Below, in pieces: positions 58,564 through 64,000 of a stretch of DNA of 64,000 bases. The stretch comes from Ostreococcus lucimarinus CCE9901 (taxonomy: Eukaryota > Chlorophyta > Mamiellophyceae > Mamiellales > Bathycoccaceae). Each line of letters opens with the position of its first letter. Within the stretch, counting starts at the first letter, position 1. The stretch spans positions 85,387-149,386 of the forward strand of contig NC_009372.1 of the NCBI RefSeq assembly GCF_000092065.1, given 5' to 3'. A model generated the notes under the pieces. It was not told the origin of the DNA. It saw only the letters and a program-made list of their open reading frames with translations, and searched no databases. Both the position numbers and the translations under genes were made by a program.

Positions 58564-58831
58564 CTTAGTCGGCTTAAGTATTATTCATATTTTCGGCTAT
58601 CTCTTCGTCGGCCTAACAGCGAAATTTCCCTCTTTTGCACGTCCGGTTCGCCCAGCTCAGCCGCTTAACGAGTTCATTTCAACTTGAAATTTTCAAGGTA
58701 AAAAAGGCAACCTAAACGCTGTACTCAAGGTCCAACCTTAGTGTGCACCTAGACGTGTACCCACCGGTTCTCCTCCCTTCATCTCTTCCTCGCCGTTTTT
58801 GAAGTGTCACGCGCCGTCACTTAAGACGGCG
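58564..58831. promoter_or_regulatory. Promoter region of the UDP-glucuronate epimerase gene
   Basis: The stretch lies between the inverted copia arm and the first ATG. It is where the LTR match stops (CACCTTAGTCGG). No gene is seen. Confidence 0.35.
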
Positions 58832-60196
58832 ATGCCCCGCCAGTTCCGTCTTCCGCCTCGCTCTGAAAGTTTGCTATTTAGTAGTGACTGTGCAAGAGGG
58901 GCACATGCCACAAGCCACGGTGGTAGACGAGGGGTGGGCCGACATAGACAAAATCACTGCGTAGTCCTCGCGTGGCGTCTTCTAACTCTCACTTGCGCGA
59001 TTTCCGTGTGTGCTTTGTTGGTCGCTCGCGGCCTGGAAAACATTCGTTTGTACCGTGCTGGGAACTTTGTTAGCTCTTTGGCACACGTATTGGACAGGGC
59101 AGTCGGTGTGGAGAAACTCGAGGAACTTCAGAAAGTGTGCACGCGGAGTACGGCGATAGAGGAGACATACCTGGTGACTGGCGCAGCTGGTTTTATCGGA
59201 AGTTACGTCGCACGAGCGCTCAACGAGCGTCGTGTACGAGTCGTTGGTTTAGATAACATCAACGGCTACTACCCGAGGGCTTTGAAGAGAAATCGGATTT
59301 CAAAGCTCGCAGAGGTTGGCGTGCACGTGGTGGAGGCGGACCTCAATGACTCTTTGACACTCAGGGGGATTTTAGATACGTGTAGAGTGACGACAATCGT
59401 ACACTTGGCAGCACAAGCGGGCGTGAGATATGCAGTGAAAAATCCAGGGTCGTATGTTCACTCAAATGTCGCAGGTTTTGTTTCACTGCTCGAAGAAGTA
59501 GTGAAGACAAGTCCTATACCAAGAGTGATCTTTGCCTCGTCGTCGAGTGTATATGGGTTGAACACAAAGCTTCCGTTTAGCGAATCGGATGTAACTGATT
59601 CGCCAGCGTCACTATACGCCGCAACCAAAAAAGCGAATGAACTCTTGGCGCGCACATACAATCATATTCATGGTGTTGCATTGACGGCGCTGCGCTTTTT
59701 CACAGTCTATGGGCCGCACGGTAGACCTGATATGGCGTACTACTCGTTCGCGAATAATATCAGGGCAGGGCAACTTGTGAATATATTTAGAAGTGCCGAT
59801 GGCAGTGAACTTGCACGTGACTTTACATACATAGATGATATTGTTCGTGGTATCATTGCAGCATGCGATACAAGCGAGGCTAGTGGGAAGAAAGCAGATG
59901 GTTCGAACCCACCTTTTAGGGTATATAATCTTGGCAACACGCATCCGGTGACGGTGAGCGACTTCGTCTCGAAACTTGAACACGCCCTTGGCATGGTGGC
60001 CAAGCGCAACTACTTGCCCATGCCCAAGACTGGGGATGTCCCTTACACACATGCCAACATCAGTGCTGCTGAACGTGACTTGTCGTACAAACCCAGAGTT
60101 GATCTTGATACTGGTCTTCAATATTTCGCGGAATGGTACTTAGGTTACTATGATAGTGGCGCGAACAGTGAGGACTTCAAGTACATACCACTGTGA
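58832..60196 (+). CDS. GAE: UDP-glucuronate 4-epimerase, membrane-anchored
   Basis: The first ATG (58832) gives 454 residues. A signal anchor at about 46-66 (LTLTCAISVCALLVA) matches plant GAE proteins, which are type II Golgi proteins. The SDR domain has TYLVTGAAGFIGSYVARAL, VGLDNINGYYPRALKRNRIS (the DNxNxYY block typical of UDP-glucuronate epimerases), VHLAAQAGVRYAVKNPGSYV, ASSSSVYGLN, SLYAATKKANELL (YxxxK) and TALRFFTVYGPHGRPDMAYY. It interconverts UDP-glucuronate and UDP-galacturonate. It is paired with a GT8 gene that may use the product, and the UDP-sugar dehydrogenase at 33 kb could make its substrate. Confidence 0.92.
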   Translation: MPRQFRLPPRSESLLFSSDCARGAHATSHGGRRGVGRHRQNHCVVLAWRLLTLTCAISVCALLVARGLENIRLYRAGNFVSSLAHVLDRAVGVEKLEELQKVCTRSTAIEETYLVTGAAGFIGSYVARALNERRVRVVGLDNINGYYPRALKRNRISKLAEVGVHVVEADLNDSLTLRGILDTCRVTTIVHLAAQAGVRYAVKNPGSYVHSNVAGFVSLLEEVVKTSPIPRVIFASSSSVYGLNTKLPFSESDVTDSPASLYAATKKANELLARTYNHIHGVALTALRFFTVYGPHGRPDMAYYSFANNIRAGQLVNIFRSADGSELARDFTYIDDIVRGIIAACDTSEASGKKADGSNPPFRVYNLGNTHPVTVSDFVSKLEHALGMVAKRNYLPMPKTGDVPYTHANISAAERDLSYKPRVDLDTGLQYFAEWYLGYYDSGANSEDFKYIPL

Positions 60197-60259
60197 TGCA
60201 TCTGATCTGAAGAACCGACCACGAGATTTGGAGATGAACGCTTTAGCTTCCAATAAAAT

Positions 60260-61252
60260 CTAAAAGCATGACATGTCTCGCTGCCCAGATACATCGCACT
60301 CCTGTTGAAAGTATTTCTCCCAAAGCTCTTTGTGAGGTGTGTATCGACACCAAGGTTTCGACTGACCTGACCAATGGAGAACTCTCGCTTCATTCAGTAC
60401 CGACGCTCTAAGCCCTTTTTTGTAGCCGACTCCATCAACATTCCAATGCGATGGAATTGACTCGAAGGAATCGCCAAACACTAGCAACAAGGGAGGCTGA
60501 CTTCCATGGCTATATAATTTCGACACTGAGTTCATCTTCAACCAAGTCTCTACAGTTGAAGTAATTCTCTTACGCCGCCAGCTTTCAAGGTCGATTAGGA
60601 GTACCCCGGCATTGAAAGAATGCATTTTTTCACGAAGACCTGACGATTTTACCGCCGCATTTGAGAAATTGAGCAGACTACCGAGGGGGACACTTCGCTT
60701 CACAGCAGCAATGACAGATGTTGAAGACGAACGTAAATTTGCGTCATGTAACCTGCATATGTCACCTTTGACAATAATGTCAGTATCCAGATAGACTACT
60801 TTCTGGACGTCTGATAATATTTCTGCAAAGTAGAAGCGGGCATAGTTGAAAGCGTTTTGCAGCCTCCACTCTTTTCTGCTGTGTACAGTTATATTAGCTC
60901 GAATCATATCTTTGGAAAATTCGTGTAGTTCCCAGATGAAGGGTATTGCTCGGCTGTAGCAATTCAATTGCACACTAGCATCAGTGAGAGCATCGCGTGC
61001 AGTGAAGATGTGAAACCGTATCCGATGAGGTGACGCGGTGGCCGAAAGCACTGAACTGATCACAGGCCCTAACGTAAATAACTGAGTAGGATCGCAGGCA
61101 AATGCTATGTGAACCAGGGACTGAGCGTTCGGTATCTTTCTCCGAGGAAACACACGTATTAGAACGAACACGAAAAGCAAAATTCGACATATCGTGATGC
61201 TCGTGCGTGCGACTCTCACCGTATTGTTGAACCTAATAGAGGGGCGCAACAT
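60260..61252 (-). CDS. GT8 family glycosyltransferase (GATL-like)
   Basis: From ATG 61252 the product has 330 residues (a GTG at 61267 adds five). The signal anchor is at about 22-35 (ICRILLFVFVLIRVF). VHIAFACDPTQLFTLGPVIS opens the GT8 fold. NAFNYARFYFAEILSDVQKV and VYLDTDIIVKGDI hold the DxD metal site, HSFNAGVLLIDLESWRR the acceptor block, and HWSGQSKPW the donor phosphate motif (HxxGxxKPW). It resembles plant galacturonosyltransferase-like proteins. It converges with the UDP-glucuronate epimerase gene, 63 bases apart, and may use its UDP-galacturonate. Confidence 0.88.
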   Translation of the reverse strand: MLRPSIRFNNTVRVARTSITICRILLFVFVLIRVFPRRKIPNAQSLVHIAFACDPTQLFTLGPVISSVLSATASPHRIRFHIFTARDALTDASVQLNCYSRAIPFIWELHEFSKDMIRANITVHSRKEWRLQNAFNYARFYFAEILSDVQKVVYLDTDIIVKGDICRLHDANLRSSSTSVIAAVKRSVPLGSLLNFSNAAVKSSGLREKMHSFNAGVLLIDLESWRRKRITSTVETWLKMNSVSKLYSHGSQPPLLLVFGDSFESIPSHWNVDGVGYKKGLRASVLNEARVLHWSGQSKPWCRYTPHKELWEKYFQQECDVSGQRDMSCF

Positions 61253-61944
61253 GTATGACAGTTTCACGTCAGGTTTGACGTTTCAAGTCGTCCACTGCTG
61301 TAGCCGAACCATGCTGAGCTCAAGTCCACGAGCGTGGCCGAATCTCGCCTGAACGTAGTTTCGCTTTAGATGTCTTTCCAAACACTGCTTTACTAGAAGC
61401 CTTCGACACCGTCAGATTCTGCGGTCGATGTAGTAGAAGATCGGAGCGAACAAATAGAAAAGAAAGGGCAATATAAGAGGGTGCGCAACATTCAGTTCAT
61501 TGAATTCATTCAATTGAACCAATCAATTGACCTTTCAACGTTTTGTCTCTCACCTCGGATCCACCTGGATCTGACGTCGTGAACAGATCGTTCGGATTCT
61601 CGTGGGTGTCGGCTTCGAAGGGCATGAACCCTATCGATAGTGCGCCACCCCGAGCTGTGTTGTACCTCATGTATGTTAGATTTCTCAGTTTACGCTCGGC
61701 GGCATAGCGTCATACCGTTCTTTATAGAGCCACTTGTAGATTTAATGTTGTCTGTCCCTTACAATGATGTACACCCTGAGCATGTTGAATGTGCCAGATA
61801 GGGTCAATCACATCGCTCAAGAAGCTAGTACAGAACGTTGATCATGATGAGCCGGAAGTATATTTTTCTGGTGAAGTGATATCACTGGGCAGTATCACTG
61901 GCGGCAAGCACAGTGCTGAATGGTCAGTACCCTTCGGAGAAACT
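61253..61944. other. Gene-free stretch, 0.7 kb
   Basis: No supported gene is seen. The part just right of 61252 should contain the GT8 promoter; a short TTCATTGAATTCATTCAATT tract is at about 61497-61516. Confidence 0.45.
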
Positions 61945-62621
61945 CTAGATATATATTTTAATTCGCGATTCTAACGTTGCCGTGGGAAGTCTTGAATTTT
62001 CAGTCTCTATACCGCTCGCATCGATCCAGGAGCGTTTATGGCGGTTGTAAATGTGCCACTTTCTGGTGGTCTTGTCAACAAGGATCCATGTTTGGCTGCA
62101 AAACCCAAGCACAGTCACTGTCCGATCACCGTCCGATATCCCATCTAGCGTCTGGTATCCTCCTTTGACAAGCGCAGAAACGTTTCTCGTAGACCGTTGT
62201 CTATTTATGAAGCCATTTCCATGGCGACTGACAGCATGACAAATCTGGAGTACTGGCTTTTAAGTCCATTCATGGGCATAAACACCAACAGCTCGCCGAG
62301 TGGAATTTTATAAGGCACGGTCATCCAAAACGGTTTATCTTCAGCCTGCATGTATCTCAAGCCCACACGTATACCATCAGAGTTTGCTTTCGGACCGACG
62401 TCGCGCAGCAGCTCTCTCGCCCACGTTGACAGATCGAAGCGTCTACTATCCGTGACTTGGTTTGTGAACGTTTGAGAGTCGACTCGAACCCGTCGATCGC
62501 TTTGAGCAGCTCGTGCGTACTCTCGCACCACCAGCAACGCGCTCACGACGGTGAAAATCTTAGCAGCGGCAATATATTTTCGAGTTGCGCACATTTTCTG
62601 GGCTGCTGTGACGAGTGACAT
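61945..62621 (-). pseudogene. Unrecognised membrane-anchored protein, frameshifted
   Basis: From ATG 62621 the first frame gives 138 residues: a signal anchor (KIFTVVSALLVV, about 21-32), a stem, then KPFWMTVPYKIPLGELLVFM and a stop after AMEMAS. Shifting frame near 62235 continues with a protein-like stretch (GNGFINRQRSTRNVSALVKG, DRTVTVLGFCSQTWILVDKT, KWHIYNRHKRSW) to a stop at 61945. Together they give about 225 residues. The anchor suits the Golgi enzymes around it, but no family is recognised. Confidence 0.4.
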
Positions 62622-63177
62622 CAGAATCTACAGGCGAAGCTCGCACCGTCTAAGTGCGTCGATAAGTGATGTCGATTACGAGTATGAGGGATAATGACTC
62701 ATGAGATGAACCCAATCCCGCATTACACTGGTGCTAATGTTAGATAATCTATGAGAAACCTTGGGTTTATGAGTCGCGATGGTTGCCGCGCGAGCTTGTC
62801 CGATGCTGACTCATACACGCTAAGTCTATATGTAGGTCTAGGTCGTGTAGTATAGACATAGGCGTTAGAACCACTATAATACGGGATTGGCTTCATTCAT
62901 GTGCTTATCTCTCATCACATGCCATGGGATTTTGACTCGTTCAGAGCAACATCAGTAGGGTTTCAGTGACCGTTCATGACTCAATAAATCGTTGACCAGT
63001 CATAACTCGCCAACAGGGACTGTGCCGAGACGCCGAGCTCCCTGCGTCGCCATCGCGGCAGACGTCGCCTCCCCGCGCGACGACGGCGGGGGGGGGACGG
63101 CGCCAACGCGGCGCGGGACGCCGTCGCTGCGACGTGAGAGTCGCGACGACTCGTCAAACCCGGCCGCGACGTGATAT
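62622..63177. other. Subtelomeric spacer with LTR-like trace
   Basis: At 62655-62675 AAGTGCGTCGATAAGTGATG matches a conserved piece of the copia LTR, with the rest lost. The segment 63040-63170 is suddenly GC-rich. No gene is seen; the right part is the promoter of the last ORF. Confidence 0.45.
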
Positions 63178-63837
63178 ATGCAGCCGGAAGATGCCGGGGA
63201 AGGGGTGACGGTGCCCTCCCAGGTTGGCGATGACGCGCTCGGAATCGTCCCCGTCGACGAGTACGAGACGGTGTTTTCGTTTCCAACCGTCGGAAAGGAC
63301 TCTGAGCTGTGTGTTACGCGATGTCACGGGTTCTGGCTGACATTTTACGTGGACGATACTCGCTCTGTCAGTGGCCAAGGCCCGCGAGCGAACAAAACCA
63401 AGTACGCCAGGAGCATGCGAGCTTTCAAGGTGCGAGCTTCCAAGCGCGATCCGCCGAAGTTTTTCGTATCGACACCGCCTGCGGGATTGTTCTCACATCG
63501 AGATATCGTTTGGCAATGTGATGTTCAGTGGCCTTACGAGAAAAGCGCGAGTAATTGGCTGCACGCCGTGATCCCGGCGGAGAGGTTGCTAGATTTCCGA
63601 CGCGGCGTGCAGTGCGACGCCGCCACAGAGTTCCGCGTTTATTCTAGATACAAGAAAGGGAGGGGAACAAACAGCGTGGGGTCATTATACACGAATATAA
63701 CCATCTGGCATTGCTTTTGTGGTCCTGAAGACCATTCGGTTGATGCCAAGGAAAAGTTTGCCAAGCTCTGCAGCGGGAAGGCGAAGCGCATCTCGAGAAA
63801 GGTGGGCTGTCAATGTCGTTTAGGGTTTAGGGTTTAG
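63178..63837 (+). CDS. Subtelomeric ORF truncated by the telomere
   Basis: The ATG at 63178 opens 219 codons, the last six of which are telomere repeat. The product has CVTRCHGFWLTFYVD, PKFFVSTPPAGLFSHRDIVW and, near the end, WHCFCGPEDHSVDA, LCSGKAKRISRKVGCQC. The final Arg/Lys and GCQC pattern recalls the N-terminal zinc-binding domain of FAR1/MULE-type transposases (RKVGCxxxL), so this may be the front of a transposon-derived gene cut off when the chromosome end was capped. The family call is weak; the truncation is plain. Confidence 0.5.
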   Translation: MQPEDAGEGVTVPSQVGDDALGIVPVDEYETVFSFPTVGKDSELCVTRCHGFWLTFYVDDTRSVSGQGPRANKTKYARSMRAFKVRASKRDPPKFFVSTPPAGLFSHRDIVWQCDVQWPYEKSASNWLHAVIPAERLLDFRRGVQCDAATEFRVYSRYKKGRGTNSVGSLYTNITIWHCFCGPEDHSVDAKEKFAKLCSGKAKRISRKVGCQCRLGFRV

Positions 63838-64000
63838 GGTTTAGGGTTTAGGGTTTAGGGTTTAGGGTTTAGGGTTTAGGGTTTAGGGTTTAGGGTTTAG
63901 GGTTTAGGGTTTAGGGTTTAGGGTTTAGGGTTTAGGGTTTAGGGTTTAGGGTTTAGGGTTTAGGGTTTAGGGTTTAGGGTTTAGGGTTTAGGGTTTAGGG
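63819..64000 (+). repeat. Telomere, 26 copies of TTTAGGG
   Basis: A perfect array of the plant-type heptamer runs to the last base of the window with the G-rich strand reading towards the end, so this is a right chromosome terminus. It starts directly after CAATGTCG, with no degenerate subtelomeric repeats between. Confidence 0.97.

Noticed and set aside
1-64000. CRISPR arrays, bacterial operons and ribosome-binding sites
   Set aside because: The window is eukaryotic: plant telomere, spliceosomal introns, Golgi anchors. No regularly spaced repeats were seen.

Overview
This is the right end of a chromosome from a small green alga, most likely a mamiellophycean prasinophyte such as Ostreococcus. 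The evidence is a terminal array of plant-type TTTAGGG telomere repeats at 63819-64000, GC-rich compact genes with very short spacers and few introns, a plant REVEILLE-like MYB gene, and plant-style cell-wall sugar enzymes. The species is inferred from style only.

Layout. At 1-2.3 kb there is a partial gene at the left edge, a GIY-YIG nuclease-like ORF whose catalytic glutamate appears replaced, a small foldback element, and an ORF resembling the tail of a mobile-element replication protein. At 2.3-16 kb lies ordinary GC-rich chromosome: a large membrane-anchored surface protein, a short zinc-binding protein, a frameshifted 2-oxoglutarate oxygenase, a BCCT transporter with one intron, an RVE8-like MYB factor, a DUF218-type protein, and a cytosine-5 DNA methyltransferase with a Tudor-like tail. 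From about 16 kb to the telomere the base composition falls. Nearly every intact gene there serves glycan synthesis: nucleotide-sugar enzymes (UDP-sugar dehydrogenase, UDP-GlcNAc 2-epimerase, two dehydratase or epimerase types, UDP-glucuronate 4-epimerase), nucleotide-sugar transporters, glycosyltransferases of many families (GT17, GT8, GT32, GT61, GT90, fucosyltransferase-like, and unassigned), a sulfotransferase-like protein and several FkbM or METTL24-like methyltransferases. Most carry an N-terminal signal anchor, so they probably act in the Golgi.

The low-GC part resembles the small outlier chromosome of Ostreococcus and its relatives, which is known for low GC, transposable elements, glycan genes and a link with prasinovirus resistance. 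It is visibly unstable. It holds a decayed dehydrogenase paralogue with its middle deleted, a methyltransferase pseudogene, fragments of two intact glycosyltransferase genes, a segmental duplication, a tandem duplication inside a fucosyltransferase-like gene, and a copia retrotransposon rearranged into a 619-bp inverted repeat, with solo LTRs. Three unusual fusions stand out: a nucleotide-sugar transporter joined to a STELLO/DUF288 domain, a UDP-GlcNAc 2-epimerase joined to a glycosyltransferase, and a DLD-type glycosyltransferase joined to a fucosyltransferase-like domain.

The genes suggest one working system that makes activated sugars (uronic acids, deoxysugars, ManNAc-type sugars), imports them into the Golgi, polymerises them and decorates them with methyl or sulfate groups, giving a variable cell-surface glycan. 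Several genes read only across frame changes; some are explained by introns and the rest may be decay or assembly errors.
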